The notes: generated by a model not told the origin, from the letters alone. 60,818 nt of DNA from Methanobacteriota archaeon (GCA_016841625.1 JAENYU010000009.1:65981-126798), one strand, 5' to 3'; counted from the first letter of the stretch, positions 44,337 to 54,636 are shown. Translations and numbers: made by a program.

Positions 44337-44414
44337 AAGAATCTCCTGAAAACAATAACCCTGTTGCTGCAGAAGTGAAATCAGGAAGTATAAAAAGAGA
44401 GAAAGAAGAGAGAA
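44337..44414. repeat. 78-bp direct repeat, right copy
   Basis: Exact copy of 36262-36339, here outside its parent gene and placed just after the end of the gene at 43610-44329. This is the strongest mark of the island's right border. Confidence 0.9.
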
Positions 44415-44451
44415 AGAAGAGAGAAAGGAGTTTTATCTCCCTCTCAAAAAA

Positions 44452-44499
44452 CAGGCTATTGCCCAGGCTATTGCCCAGGCTATTGCCCAAGCAGATGCC
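44452..44499. repeat. 12-bp tandem repeat CAGGCTATTGCC
   Basis: Three perfect units (44452-44487) and one diverged unit (CAAGCAGATGCC), just right of the island border and 60 bp before the hydrolase gene end. The frame across it is not supported as a gene. Confidence 0.8.
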
Positions 44500-44559
44500 G
44501 CTGTCAGGTGCTGGGGCTTCAGTCTCTTCGCTGCTGCAGCCATTTAGCTTATCCAGCCG

Positions 44560-46140
44560 TTAGCTGCTGCCGCTCTCTAGCCTTCCATCAAAGGTTGCAC
44601 CTCCAAGCCCTGTCAGCTCCTGAATTTGAAGTGTAACCTCATCGGCTTCAAAGGTCATGCTAACCTGGTAGTTGTTGATATTGGAGACCTCATTATAATA
44701 AAAAACAAATTCAGTCTCCGTTTTCCAGAACCCCTTAAGTGCCAGAGGTCCGAACTCCCCGCCGGGAGATAGGCGGTAAACATTATCCAGCCCTACCGGC
44801 AGCACCTGCTGGTCCTCTGCCAGGGAGAGGTTGAGAAGGGCTTCCTCCTGTCCCTCAAAACTCAGGGAAATGCTTCCTATGCCATAGGGGTTGGGCTCAA
44901 CTACATACGTTTTACCTGAAATTTCCTCTGCCATTTCCGGTAGGGGAGGAACGGGTTCGGGATCAGGGAGGTTTGAGGCAGCCGTTATTTTCTCCTGAAG
45001 CCGTCCATAGGCTTCCGGGTTTTCAGGCAGGGCCTGATCCGACTGCAGAGATTCAAGAAGGAAAGGAGCAAGATCCTCTGGTTCAAAGCCCCCACCTGTA
45101 ATCACGACTACAATGTTTTTTTCGGGTAAGACAGAAATCCGCTGGCCGCCACGTCCCCTTGCTTCATAAAGCCCGGTGATATCGCCTGAAACCCACCACT
45201 GGTACCCATATCCTTCGCCTTCGTCCAGAGAGACATGTTTTTGCGTCGATTCGTTCACCCACCCTGCCGGCACGATTTGTTCCCCGTCCCAGGCACCTTC
45301 ATTCAGGTAGAGGTACCCCAGTTTTGCCATATCCGGAGGAGCCAAACGCAGGTCACCCCAGCCGTGGTTGTTCCCCTGAGGGTCGGAAGGCCAGCTGACG
45401 TTCCGGATGCCGAGAGGTCCAAAAAGACTTTCATTGGCATAGTCCAGTTCGCTCATGCCGGTTGTCTCCCGGATGATTCCTGAGAGGAGATGTGCGTTAT
45501 TGCTGCAGTAGACGAAACGGGTGCCCGGCTCGTCGGCCATGGGCAGGTCAAGCGTAAACTGGACCCAGTCCGGGCTTTCCCGCATCTGGGTAAGCGTGAT
45601 TTCAGAGGGATCGTTGACACACTCAAAACCCGACCTCATGGTAAGAAGGTCTTCCAGGGTCATTGCCTCTTTCCTGGAATCAAGGTTTTCAACGCTCCGT
45701 TCCGGGAAGAATTCCAGGACTGGCTGCTCGACACCTGCGATGTGCCCCTCGGAAATAGCAATGCCGGTCAGGGTTGACGTGAAACTTTTGGTAACGGAAG
45801 CAGTATCGTGTATGGAACCCTCAGCAAAGGGATAAAAGTAAGCATCTGTCACGACGTAGCCATTTCTTATGAGCAGCAAGCTGTGTATGTTAACGTCCTC
45901 TTCCCGGATGTAATCCAGCGTCTCAGCCAGTTTTTCCGAGTCTATCCCCTGCTGCTCCGGAGTTGATGTCTGCCAGCCCTCAGTGGGCCAGTATATGTTG
46001 GATTCTTCTTCAGACTCTGCACCTGGCTCTGTACCTGTATCTGTACCTGACTCGGGCGTCTCAACGCAACCGGCGGCTGCGAACAGGACCACCAAAAACA
46101 CCAGTAATCTGATAAATTTCGAATTATTTATGTTACCCAT
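44560..46140 (-). CDS. Beta-lactamase-family serine hydrolase, lipoprotein
   Basis: About 526 residues from ATG 46140 (MGNINNSKFIRLL). The signal ends at a lipobox-like LFAAAGC, and GAGGGTGG precedes ATG; a start at 46209 would bury the signal. The class-C beta-lactamase/esterase motifs are present: SVTK in ASVTKSFTSTLTG (catalytic Ser and Lys), YCSNNAHLL (Tyr-x-Asn) and a GRGGQRI element in place of the KTG motif. The C-terminal 130 residues are a beta domain. Likely an exported esterase or peptidase acting on cell-surface material. Its 3' part supplied the 24-bp piece found at 36350. Confidence 0.8.
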   Translation of the reverse strand: MGNINNSKFIRLLVFLVVLFAAAGCVETPESGTDTGTEPGAESEEESNIYWPTEGWQTSTPEQQGIDSEKLAETLDYIREEDVNIHSLLLIRNGYVVTDAYFYPFAEGSIHDTASVTKSFTSTLTGIAISEGHIAGVEQPVLEFFPERSVENLDSRKEAMTLEDLLTMRSGFECVNDPSEITLTQMRESPDWVQFTLDLPMADEPGTRFVYCSNNAHLLSGIIRETTGMSELDYANESLFGPLGIRNVSWPSDPQGNNHGWGDLRLAPPDMAKLGYLYLNEGAWDGEQIVPAGWVNESTQKHVSLDEGEGYGYQWWVSGDITGLYEARGRGGQRISVLPEKNIVVVITGGGFEPEDLAPFLLESLQSDQALPENPEAYGRLQEKITAASNLPDPEPVPPLPEMAEEISGKTYVVEPNPYGIGSISLSFEGQEEALLNLSLAEDQQVLPVGLDNVYRLSPGGEFGPLALKGFWKTETEFVFYYNEVSNINNYQVSMTFEADEVTLQIQELTGLGGATFDGRLESGSS

Positions 46141-46367
46141 AACTTCCACCCTCTCGTAATGAACCTCAAAGCATGATGCCTGATATTCTTTGAATTCAGC
46201 ATCCAGCAAACAGGATTCCCAAAAAAAAATAGCGGCAATATACTTTGAATTTCTGGTAATATATTTCTGAAATATATATTGTGGATTTTATCCATAAAAA
46301 CCAAACCTTTACCCGGGGAAAAGTGAGGCAGTTTATTTAATTTCAGGACGATTAAAGGTTGAGCAAG

Positions 46368-47186
46368 ATGTCAATCGATCAGATCCCAATCGGAAAGTTT
46401 TCCTTCATGACCCGCCTCACGCAAAAAGCGCTCCGCCTCTATGACCGGAAAGGGCTGCTTGTTCCGGAAGCAAAAGATCCCTTTACCGGCTACCGTTACT
46501 ATACGGTTGCCCAGGTCGAGAGGGGGATGACGATCAAAACTCTCACATACCTGGGATTTTCCCTGGACGAGATCACCGGGCTTCTGGACGCAGAAAGCAC
46601 GGGGGACAGTGAGGCCATTGAAGCCTGCTTTCAAAAGAGGCTTGAGGACATCCGGCTGGAGGTCAGGCAGCTGCGAAAAATCGAAGGCATTTTGCAGGGC
46701 GCCTGCAAGCAAGAAGGAAAAATACTGGAGATATTCAAGATGTCAGTAACAGATCCCGTTATCAAGGAAGTCCCCGAAATGCGCGTGATAAGCAAGCGCG
46801 AAAAGGGCATTTATGCCGTAACGATCGGAAAACTCATAGGCGAACTCTGTGCCTGCGTGGACAGCCCCGAAAACCGGCGGAACCGCGTAAAAGTAACAGG
46901 CCCTGTCATGTTCCTCTGCCACGACGAGGAATACAAAGAAGAGGATGCCGATATCGAGGTCGGCCTTCCTGTTTCGGGCAGGATCTCGGTAGAAGACCCG
47001 AAAATGGAAATCAAGACCCTTCCCGGCATCAAAGCTATTTCAGTGGTTTACAGAGGGCCTTACCAGGGCGTCGAAGCAGGCTACAACAGGATCTTTGCCT
47101 ATGCCGCCGAAAAGAACATGGAACCCCTGGGGGCTTTTGGCCCTAGCAGGGAACTGTACTTTAACGACCCTGCCGAAGTCCCGTAA
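46368..47186 (+). CDS. MerR-family regulator with GyrI-like effector domain
   Basis: About 272 residues from ATG 46368, with AAAGGTTGA upstream. The N-terminus is a MerR winged helix (QIPIGKFSFMTRLTQKALRL, YDRKGLLVPEAKDPFTGYRYY). A coiled-coil linker follows (ACFQKRLEDIRLEVRQLRKI). The C-terminal 150 residues are a GyrI/SOUL-type effector-binding domain (LPGIKAISVVYRGPYQGVEA), as in BmrR. Such proteins bind hydrophobic cationic ligands and activate efflux genes. No efflux gene is adjacent; the divergent hydrolase gene is the nearest possible target. Confidence 0.82.
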   Translation: MSIDQIPIGKFSFMTRLTQKALRLYDRKGLLVPEAKDPFTGYRYYTVAQVERGMTIKTLTYLGFSLDEITGLLDAESTGDSEAIEACFQKRLEDIRLEVRQLRKIEGILQGACKQEGKILEIFKMSVTDPVIKEVPEMRVISKREKGIYAVTIGKLIGELCACVDSPENRRNRVKVTGPVMFLCHDEEYKEEDADIEVGLPVSGRISVEDPKMEIKTLPGIKAISVVYRGPYQGVEAGYNRIFAYAAEKNMEPLGAFGPSRELYFNDPAEVP

Positions 47187-47274
47187 GAAGAACTGATGAC
47201 AGAGGTTCAACTCCCGGTGAAACAAACTCTTCCGGCGAAATAAATGAAAAGAATTAAGCTGTGCCAGGCACATT

Positions 47275-48132
47275 TTATCTCTTTTTCTCCAGAAACACTA
47301 TGGTGTTATAGACCGGAGGCTCCGGCCGAACTCTTTCCTGCTCCTCAAAGCCTGCCGGCAGGTCCAGAAGGCAGTTCCCGTTCAGCAGCTTGCGGAGCCC
47401 TTTTTCGTAAATCCTGCATGAGATCCTGCTCCCAACCGGCATGACCTCAAGGAGGTGCTCGAAAATTTCCTTCCTTGATTCGGCCTGGGCAGCTACCATC
47501 AGGGCCCTGAACCCGGAATCGGGACCTGGACCAAAGTCCTTTCCGTCCAGTGAGAAATGGTTTCCGTTGACGATGGTTATATCTTCCGAAAGCCCGAGTT
47601 TTTCAATAAGCCTCCTTGAGAGGTTCGCTCGGGTGGATACCTGTTCTATCCCGATGCTCTTTACCCCATGCTGCCTGAAAAAAACAATCAGGGTAAGGGG
47701 GAGCGGCCCGCTTCCGAGAAAAACAACCCGGTCCCCGGGTTTTAGCCCGAGCCCTTCGTATTCCGTCCGGACGAGCTTCAGGTAATTTCCGTAAAAGGGA
47801 AACTGCTTCAGGACAGCCCAGGGCGATTCGTTTGCAAGGACTTCGTTAGCATGCTCGGTTTCGAGTTTTACGGTGTACAGGTTCCTGAACCTGTTCAGGT
47901 CGGCAAAAACCGGCTCAAGTTCCTCCTTTTGCAAAATCTCCTGGACGGTTTTATCGTCCATCTCCAGAGTAATTAGGGCATCCAGTTTCCTGAACAATGC
48001 TTCATTTCGGTTGGACGGCCCGTACAGGATTTCTTCATCGGACAGATCCCTGATACCCCGGTGCAAACCGAGAATTTCGTCAATAATGTATTCTGGCGAA
48101 AGCGCCAGACCCTCACTAACTGCAATAGCCAT
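47275..48132 (-). CDS. Nicotianamine-synthase-like protein
   Basis: About 285 residues from ATG 48132 (MAIAVSEGLALSPEYIIDEI) with GGGGATTG upstream; ATG 48144 is an alternative. The Rossmann core GDRVVFLGSGPLPLTLIVFF followed by GIEQVSTRANLSRRLIEKLG is the nicotianamine synthase signature (FIGSGPLPLTS). The helical N-terminal region (residues 1-110) also fits. These enzymes condense aminobutyryl groups of SAM into opine-like metal chelators; an archaeal member makes thermonicotianamine. I infer a role in making a metallophore or metal buffer. Convergent with the MerR gene. Confidence 0.75.
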   Translation of the reverse strand: MAIAVSEGLALSPEYIIDEILGLHRGIRDLSDEEILYGPSNRNEALFRKLDALITLEMDDKTVQEILQKEELEPVFADLNRFRNLYTVKLETEHANEVLANESPWAVLKQFPFYGNYLKLVRTEYEGLGLKPGDRVVFLGSGPLPLTLIVFFRQHGVKSIGIEQVSTRANLSRRLIEKLGLSEDITIVNGNHFSLDGKDFGPGPDSGFRALMVAAQAESRKEIFEHLLEVMPVGSRISCRIYEKGLRKLLNGNCLLDLPAGFEEQERVRPEPPVYNTIVFLEKKR

Positions 48133-48506
48133 AACAATCCCCATTAATATTTGGACGCCCTGTGATATATTTCTGCTGAAAATTTCTTCAATAAAATACA
48201 AATGAATGAATTTATTGAGAGCGACGGAGTAGAGCTTATAGACCTGGATCACCCGGAATGCAGGAAATGATGGTAGACTTCATCGGCAAATATCCGGAAA
48301 TCCGGAACGAAGATATCGGGGAATGAGAAAAAGCATACCTGACATTCCGTATTGCATAAAGCTGTTCAAGTTCTCACCCCATTATGATATATTGATGGAG
48401 GTTCCTGTTCTTCCGGAAACTAACTTTGTATTCTTTTCAACCATGCAAGCACTTACCTGGAGCTCAGGTTTAAAGCATTAAAAAAGTAAGTAAAGGGGGT
48501 TAAAGC

Positions 48507-48980
48507 TCAGTAGCCATACCCGCCGCAATAGCCAGCCCCGCGGCCATACCCGCCACCGCCCCTGAACCTTACAGGAGCCGTGTAGCCGCTAAAAACTTCC
48601 CCGGTGTATGCATCAATCCGGGCCTGTTTGTAAACGCCGTTCCCGTCCTCGTAAAAGACAATCCACCAGCGGCCCATCTGATAGATATCTTCTTCGGAGA
48701 CATCGCCGTCAACTTTATCTTTAGCGATTGCAAGCGCCTCAGCAGCTATTTCCACTTTGAGTTTTACAGGTTCCCCTGTGCCGTAGTATCCGTATTCAAT
48801 GCAGTAGCCTGGCCCATAGCCCGCATATGCCTCGCTAGCAGCTGTCTGGGCCCACCTGCATCCGGGACCGTAGAAGGAGGAGGCCGTTTCCGCGTCATCC
48901 GGGGCTACAGCGCTGACTGCCCTCGCCCCAAAAGCACCAACCAGAATACCCAGGAAAAGCAAACCTATAATTTTCTTCAT
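48507..48980 (-). CDS. Secreted PepSY-like protein
   Basis: 157 residues. Signal peptide MKKIIGLLFLGILVGAFGARAVSA. A PepSY-like module follows (AAEALAIAKDKVDGDVSEED, WWIVFYEDGNGVYKQARIDA, TGEVFSGY), the alpha-beta-beta pattern found in small exported proteins. The tail is rich in Gly, Tyr and Arg (GGGGYGRGAGYCGGYGY). Function unknown. It is a single gene with an AT-rich promoter region upstream. Confidence 0.6.
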   Translation of the reverse strand: MKKIIGLLFLGILVGAFGARAVSAVAPDDAETASSFYGPGCRWAQTAASEAYAGYGPGYCIEYGYYGTGEPVKLKVEIAAEALAIAKDKVDGDVSEEDIYQMGRWWIVFYEDGNGVYKQARIDAYTGEVFSGYTAPVRFRGGGGYGRGAGYCGGYGY

Positions 48981-49168
48981 TATTACACCTCATTCCGTTT
49001 TTGCTGGTTTTATTTTTTTGCTGGAAATACTATTCTTTAAGTATTATATTTCATACTAAATTAGCACTCACATATGCAGTTCTTATACTACATGTGTTGG
49101 AAGCTTCCTGATGTAAACCCTGGCTGCGACTGCTATTTATATATAAGTGATTTAGCAGTACTTACCCA

Positions 49169-49891
49169 TCAGCGGTATTTTTCCACATACCACCCGACCA
49201 CCGGCGGGACCCAGCAGAGATTAGCAGCAATGGTCTCAAGGGCGGTGTAGGTCTGTGTGGTCGGGCTAAAACCCAGGAACCTGGCTCCCAGCAGCCCGAG
49301 AGGGACAAGCGTGATAACCGCAAGGCTTGCAAGCATCACGGGATGGCGGAAGTAGCTTCCAAAAGCGGCGTTCCAGGACCCTTCCTTCCTTTTCAGAAAA
49401 AGCATTCCCGAGATGTTAGCCCCGATCTGGTCGCTCAGGGCATAAAAATAGGGGATATAGAAGCCCCGGACTCCGTACACGTCCACTCCTGCCAACCGGC
49501 TTCCCAGGTCTATAAACCAGGGGATTGCAAGCCCGAAGAGTTTTCCCCATCCGTAAGCTTCTGCCATCGTGCCCTCAGCTTTCCGGAAACGTTGCTTTAT
49601 GGAATATATACCTTCGAAAATGCTCTCCCCTTCTCCCGCCAGCGTCCGGACCAGCCACTGCCCTACCGGGCTTCGCTGATAACCCTGCCAGTCCAGGAAA
49701 ATCCCTGCCAGAAGCCCGATGATGTAGCCGGGAAGAGTGTATTTGATAAGTTCGGAGAATTCCTCCCCTTCAAGAGCTTCTTCTCCCGGTTCATTTACCT
49801 CAAGAGCTTCCTCGTCTTCTTTCTCTGGAGATTTTTCACCATACATGGAGACTGCTGCTCCCTCAGAGGTTTTTTCACTTTCAAATCCCAC
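49169..49891 (-). CDS. Membrane protein of unknown function
   Basis: 240 residues. The first 45 are acidic ([20 protein letters not shown]). Four or five hydrophobic segments follow ([74 protein letters not shown]). No family recognised. It is alone; an IS605 right-end copy lies 50 bp upstream of its start. Confidence 0.6.
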   Translation of the reverse strand: MGFESEKTSEGAAVSMYGEKSPEKEDEEALEVNEPGEEALEGEEFSELIKYTLPGYIIGLLAGIFLDWQGYQRSPVGQWLVRTLAGEGESIFEGIYSIKQRFRKAEGTMAEAYGWGKLFGLAIPWFIDLGSRLAGVDVYGVRGFYIPYFYALSDQIGANISGMLFLKRKEGSWNAAFGSYFRHPVMLASLAVITLVPLGLLGARFLGFSPTTQTYTALETIAANLCWVPPVVGWYVEKYR

Positions 49892-49941
49892 TCCATTCCT
49901 CCCTCACTTTTTAACTATCCGTAAATTAATTCAGGCGTCCC

Positions 49942-49993
49942 GTGGACTACCCCTCCTGCCTCCTCCGGCTGTCGAGGAAGGGAACTTCCCGCC
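49942..49993 (-). mobile_element. Solitary IS605 right end (copy c)
   Basis: On the minus strand: GGCGGGAAGTTCCCTTCCTC, a GACAGCCGGAGGAGG stem region and AGGAGGGGTAGTCCAC. No tnpA or tnpB lies beside it, so it is an orphan element end. The right ends of IS605 elements encode the scaffold of the TnpB guide (omega) RNA. Confidence 0.6.
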
Positions 49994-50143
49994 TGTAAGG
50001 TTAAAAGCCGATTAGTGAAATTTATGGTACACTGAAATTTATTAAATTTACCCGGCGCATCTCTTTGAAAACGGAAAGTGTTCTTTTCGTCGGGTTCAGG
50101 AAATACATATAAACAGCAGCATCAAATATACTTTGGAGAATAT

Positions 50144-50959
50144 ATGAAAGCTTTTGAGTGCAGGACCATTGACATAGCCCCCACGCTTTCAAAGCTGCTG
50201 GAAATACCCATGGTTCCACCTACTGGCAGACTGATTCCTGAGGTTATTGATTTTACAAAAGAGAAAAGCTGCAAGAGAGCGGTTATAATCATCGTTGACA
50301 GCCTGGGCTACTTCCTGTACAGGCACTTTTCTTCGATAATGAAAAATACAGGGGAGCTTGCCGAAAAAGGGCTTCTTTTCAAATGCAAGTCCCCGGCAAC
50401 CCATACATCCCCGGCGATTGCGTCCATTTTCACAGGATACTTTCCGGAAGAGCACAGGGTCTATTCAACCGGGGACATCTACATTGAAAGAGCAAAAGAA
50501 CCTGAAAATCCCAGACTGAAAAGCATCATGGAGTGGGCGTACCAGGCAGGAAAAAAAGTTTCTGCGGTGATCGAATCCGAAGGAGCCGAAAGTTTCAGGG
50601 GCAGGATAAAAGACTTTTATGGGGTACCCAATTCGGAAGACATCCTGGACTATGACCGGAAAATAACGGAATACGCGGTGCAGTCCCTTCAGGAAAAACC
50701 CGATATCCTGGCCGTACACCTGCGGGCTCTTGACCGTTTTTCCCACAGGGCCGAAAGCTGGGCAGAAATGGAAAAAGCGGCAAAGGCTGTGGACGAAAAT
50801 CTCGGAGAGATTTTTGACGCTTCCGAAAAAGGCAGCATTTTCTTCATCTGCGGGGACCACGCCGTTCATGGGGGGGAAAAATGGTTGAAAAATGCCACAA
50901 GAGAGGAGTTAGAAAACCACCGGGAAAACTTTGTGGCACTTATAGTCGGCTGCTGTTGA
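50144..50959 (+). CDS. Alkaline-phosphatase-superfamily protein
   Basis: About 271 residues from ATG 50144 with TTGGAGAA upstream (the frame is open from 50078). The start of the fold is AVIIIVDSLGYFLYRHF; then THTSPAIASIFTGYFPEEH gives the catalytic Thr region, and LDRFSHRAE and ICGDHAVHG give the metal-binding D..H and GDH. The order matches nucleotide pyrophosphatase/phosphodiesterase-like members, about half the size of typical sulfatases. Substrate unknown. No signal peptide is seen, so it is probably cytoplasmic. Confidence 0.72.
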   Translation: MKAFECRTIDIAPTLSKLLEIPMVPPTGRLIPEVIDFTKEKSCKRAVIIIVDSLGYFLYRHFSSIMKNTGELAEKGLLFKCKSPATHTSPAIASIFTGYFPEEHRVYSTGDIYIERAKEPENPRLKSIMEWAYQAGKKVSAVIESEGAESFRGRIKDFYGVPNSEDILDYDRKITEYAVQSLQEKPDILAVHLRALDRFSHRAESWAEMEKAAKAVDENLGEIFDASEKGSIFFICGDHAVHGGEKWLKNATREELENHRENFVALIVGCC

Positions 50960-51071
50960 AGGCCTTAACTCTTTTTTCATTAACTTTCATTCAGAAAGCT
51001 AATCCACTTTCGGTAAGAAAGCTAATTAACCTTCAGTCAGCATCCCTATTCCCAGTTAATAACTAATTCAT

Positions 51072-51242
51072 TTACCTCTTTTTACCCCTGTTCACCAGGT
51101 AAACTGCGGAAGCAAGCCCGAACACTGCACCTGACAGTACAGTCCAGGGAATATTGCCTCCGCTTTCTTCCTGCTCGGAGCCTGAAGCCTTCACATAATC
51201 CACCATGTCTTTCTGGACATTCAGGGCATGCAGAAAAACCAT
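51072..51242 (-). pseudogene. C-terminal remnant of a membrane-anchored protein, or a 56-codon gene
   Basis: MVFLHALNVQKDMVDYVKAS is followed by an acidic linker (SEQEESGGNIP), a hydrophobic helix (WTVLSGAVFGLASAVYLV) and NRGKKR. This is the pattern of a C-terminal surface-protein anchor. The frame stays open upstream for about 15 codons without a start, which suggests it is the tail of a longer gene that was lost. Confidence 0.4.
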
Positions 51243-51410
51243 AAACTTGCTCAGGTAATTAGTAATTCCGCATGGGAAAACTTTGTTTCAAAACCGGAAT
51301 ATAAGGCAAAAGGCCCGGTAAAACTTTTATCAGGGTAGAGATTTTAGAGCCTTCCACAGAAGCCTATAATGTTTGCAGATACTATGTAGAGGGGGTAACT
51401 CTGGATTTCA

Positions 51411-51610
51411 GGGGGGGAATGTCCAGTTTGTGCTACGTTCCATGATAGAGACATAAACGCTGTTATCAATATCAAAAAGTTTGCACTTGCGACTTAATTC
51501 TAAACACCCGTGGGACACGGGGTAGAGCTTGTGGATTCGTGGAGCTTGCTCCGGGTAATGAAGCCGAAAGCCCTTACCTCTACTCCGAAGGAGGCAGGGA
51601 GGTAGTTCAC
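51411..51610 (+). mobile_element. tnpB 3' remnant plus IS605 right end (copy d)
   Basis: From 51417: ECPVCATFHDRDINAVINIK followed by KFALAT and TAA at 51495-51497, the zinc-finger half and final D-R-D-x-N-A helix of TnpB. After about 60 bp comes GAAGCCGAAAGCCCTTACCT, then CTCCGAAGGAGGCAGGGAGG and TAGTTCAC (51560-51610). The rest of tnpB is gone. Confidence 0.7.
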
Positions 51611-51735
51611 ACTGGTCCTGTCGTAAAGCGTACATCCCTTATCAATGGTGTACAGGTACCCCCCGAAGAGTGCAAAGGTTTTTCAACAATCCTTCATTAA
51701 ACTTCTTATAAATTTAAGCTGGAGAAGATGCTAGT

Positions 51736-52290
51736 ATGCAGGAGAAAATCAAGGAAATCGCAGCCCGTGTCCATGAAATGCGGGAATTGTCCGAGATCTC
51801 GGTAGAAGAAATGGTAGGGTATCTACAGATCCCGGAAGAAACATACAAAAATTACGAAAGTGGAGAAGAGGACATCCCGGCAAGTATCCTCTTTGAAATT
51901 GCACACAAGATGCAGGTTGACATGGCTACCCTTCTGACCGGGGAAGAGCCACGGATGAACATCTTTACCGTTACCCGAAATGACAAAGGGGTCAGTGTGG
52001 AGAGGAGAAAACAGTACAAGTACCAGAACCTCGTCGAGAAATTCATCCACAAAAAGGCGGAGTTTTTCATCGTCACGGTCGAACCCAAACCCGAGGGGAC
52101 AAAGCCCGGGACTAACTCCCACCCCGGGCAGGAGTTCAACTACCTGCTGGAAGGAAGCTTGAAAGTTTATATTCACAACAACGAGATTATCCTGAACGAG
52201 GGGGACTCCATCTTCTATGACTCCAACTACGAACACGCCATGCAAGCCCTGGGAGAAAAACCTGCAAGGTTCCTTGCCGTGATTATCTGA
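51736..52290 (+). CDS. XRE-cupin transcriptional regulator
   Basis: 184 residues. Residues about 5-68 are a helix-turn-helix ([32 protein letters not shown]). Residues about 105-184 are a cupin ([40 protein letters not shown]) with the H/E-type metal ligands. These proteins sense a small metabolite and regulate a nearby gene. It lies 99 bp before the acyl-CoA synthetase gene on the same strand, so it likely controls the acyl-CoA synthetase and perhaps the oxidoreductase genes. GGAGAAGATGC precedes ATG. Confidence 0.83.
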   Translation: MQEKIKEIAARVHEMRELSEISVEEMVGYLQIPEETYKNYESGEEDIPASILFEIAHKMQVDMATLLTGEEPRMNIFTVTRNDKGVSVERRKQYKYQNLVEKFIHKKAEFFIVTVEPKPEGTKPGTNSHPGQEFNYLLEGSLKVYIHNNEIILNEGDSIFYDSNYEHAMQALGEKPARFLAVII

Positions 52291-52388
52291 AAACGTCCGG
52301 TAATCAAAATTGATTCCGAAGCGTGACCCTGAAAACCACAGCATAGCACGGAAAGCAAGAACAGAAAGAAAGAAGACAGGTGTCCGAA

Positions 52389-54062
52389 ATGACTTCCTTA
52401 CTCAGCCGATTTGTTTCACAAACCGATTTTGAATCCTACGAGGATTTCCAGGAAAACTTCAGGATTATCGTCCCTGAAAATTTCAACTTTGCCTACGATG
52501 TCGTAGACGAATACGCAAAAGACTGCCCTGAAAAGCGCGCCATGGTCTGGTGTGACGATTCCGGGAATGAGAGGTTTTTCACCTTCAAAGACCTTAAATA
52601 CTACAGCGACAAAGCAGCAAACTTCTTCGTAAAACACGGGATAGGCAAAGGCGACTACGTGATGCTGACCCTGAAAAGCCGCTACGAGTTCTGGTACTGC
52701 CTTGTTGCACTTCACAAGATCGGGGCCATTGCAGTGCCTGCCACCCACATGCTAAAAACCCGGGACATCGTATACAGGATCGAAAAAGCCGATCTGAAAA
52801 TGATCGTCTGTGTACCAGAAGAAGGGGTTCCGGAGCAGATGGACGAAGCCCATGCCGAATATGGAGATATCCCCCTCAAGAAAGCCCTTATCGGCGGAGA
52901 AAGCCGTCCAGGCTGGATCAATTTCAGGAAAGAACTTGAGGAGGCTTCTCCTGACTTTGAACGCCCTACCGGGGAAGCCGCAACAAAGAATGAAGACATC
53001 TGCCTGCTCTACTTCTCCTCCGGGACCGCAGGCTTCCCGAAAATGATAGAACAGGACCACACTTACCCCCTGGCACACATCCTGACCGCAAGCTACTGGC
53101 AAAACGTGCAAGATGACGGACTGCACTACACCGTTGCCGACAGCGGCTGGGCCAAATGCGTCTGGGGCAAGATCTACGGGCAGTGGATCGCCGGAGCTGC
53201 GGTTTTTGTTTATGACTACGACATCTTTGATGCCAAAAATATGCTTGAAAAAGCCTCAAAGTATGGGGTCAAAACCTTCTGCGCCCCGCCCACGATCTAC
53301 CGCTTCCTGATCAAAGAAGACCTCTCCCAGTACGACTTTGGAAGCCTGAGCTATGCCGTGGTCGCAGGCGAACCCCTGAACCCCGAAGTGTTTAACCGCT
53401 TCCTGGAGTTTACCGGCATCAAGCTCATGGAAGGCTTCGGGCAGACCGAAACCGTTGTCACCATAGCAACTTTCCCCTGGATGGAACCAAAACCCGGATC
53501 TATCGGGAAGCCAACCCCCGGCTACGAGATCGAAATTATGAATAAGGAAGGCAAGCTCTGCGATGTGGGAGAAGAAGGGGAAATCGTGATCAACACAAAA
53601 GCCGAAATCCCGGTCGGGCTCTTTGTCCACTACGGCAAGGACCCTGAAAAAACCCTGCAGACCTGGCACGACGGCTACTACCACACCGGAGACATGGCCT
53701 GGATGGACGAAGACGGCTACTTCTGGTTCGTGGGAAGGGGCGACGACATCATCAAGACCTCAGGATATAAAGTCGGGCCCTTTGAAGTGGAAAGCGCCCT
53801 GATCCAGCACCCGGCAGTGCTCGAATGTGCGATTACAGGAGCTCCTGATCCTGTAAGGGGACAGGTCATCAAGGCGACAGTTGTGCTTGCAAAAGGCTAC
53901 TCCCCGAGTGAAGAGCTCCGGAAAGAGCTTCAGAACCATGTGAAAAAAGTCACGGCACCTTACAAGTACCCGAGAATCCTGGAATTCGTGGACGAACTCC
54001 CAAAGACCATCAGCGGTAAGATCCGCAGGGTAGAAATCCGCGATAAGGATCAGAACCAATAA
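52389..54062 (+). CDS. AMP-forming acyl-CoA synthetase (medium/branched-chain type)
   Basis: About 557 residues from ATG 52389, with AGGTG upstream; GTG 52380 is the alternative. Adenylation motifs are complete: [17 protein letters not shown] (P-loop), [38 protein letters not shown] and the acylated lysine in [12 protein letters not shown]. The relatives are medium-chain acyl-CoA synthetases; one from Methanosarcina acetivorans is reported to prefer 2-methylbutyrate. Placed before a VOR-type oxidoreductase, it may activate branched acids for reductive carboxylation. Confidence 0.85.
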   Translation: MTSLLSRFVSQTDFESYEDFQENFRIIVPENFNFAYDVVDEYAKDCPEKRAMVWCDDSGNERFFTFKDLKYYSDKAANFFVKHGIGKGDYVMLTLKSRYEFWYCLVALHKIGAIAVPATHMLKTRDIVYRIEKADLKMIVCVPEEGVPEQMDEAHAEYGDIPLKKALIGGESRPGWINFRKELEEASPDFERPTGEAATKNEDICLLYFSSGTAGFPKMIEQDHTYPLAHILTASYWQNVQDDGLHYTVADSGWAKCVWGKIYGQWIAGAAVFVYDYDIFDAKNMLEKASKYGVKTFCAPPTIYRFLIKEDLSQYDFGSLSYAVVAGEPLNPEVFNRFLEFTGIKLMEGFGQTETVVTIATFPWMEPKPGSIGKPTPGYEIEIMNKEGKLCDVGEEGEIVINTKAEIPVGLFVHYGKDPEKTLQTWHDGYYHTGDMAWMDEDGYFWFVGRGDDIIKTSGYKVGPFEVESALIQHPAVLECAITGAPDPVRGQVIKATVVLAKGYSPSEELRKELQNHVKKVTAPYKYPRILEFVDELPKTISGKIRRVEIRDKDQNQ

Positions 54063-54119
54063 AAATAACAAAGGTTATAATACAGTCAGGAATACAGTCC
54101 ATTTAAGAAGCCCTGCCCG

Positions 54120-54260
54120 GTTTGTCGGATATGCAAAGGGCACCGGGTTATAACCAGGTTTGGGATTTGGAACCGGGTCTGTCAGGTCCATAATCGGGTT
54201 CCGGATTTGAAACCGTATCCACCGGATTTACAACCGGGTTCAGGATATAATCCCGGTGTA
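54120..54260. repeat. Degenerate AACCGGGTT-type repeats in a 570-bp gap
   Basis: The gap 54063-54636 contains six or so copies of ACCGGGTTYxGGATTTG-like segments in both orientations, then small hairpins (GGGACaaaaaaGTCCC at 54482-54497). No gene is supported. The stretch separates the synthetase gene from the ferredoxin gene. Confidence 0.35.
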
Positions 54261-54636
54261 CCCCCGGGGTAATCAGGCATCGTTAAGTCCCCGATCCGGG
54301 AAACTTTCTCGAAGGAAAAAGCATAAGTACCCTGATATCTTCCTCTAAAATATTCTGGCCTCGAAGCTTTTCGGGGCTGTGTTCCCTGACTATAATTAAC
54401 TACCAACTTTTTCCATTTATTTAATCCCGATAAATGACAGGCTCTCCTATTCTGTCACGAAAATTGATGATACCAAAAAAAGGGACAAAAAAGTCCCGTA
54501 TGGGCAAATGAGTCCAATCCAGGACCGAAGGTCCGTGGAAGAAAACGGAAAAAATAGATCTGAGAGCAGAAAAAAGGGCAGAGGGACATCCGGGAGCCCT
54601 GTCAGTATCCAGAAGTAAAACAATATGAGGTCCGCT

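Noticed and set aside
44375-44563. Plus-strand frame over the 12-bp tandem repeat
   Set aside because: Low-complexity product of the repeat and the AG-rich 78-bp copy, without ribosome site or family match.
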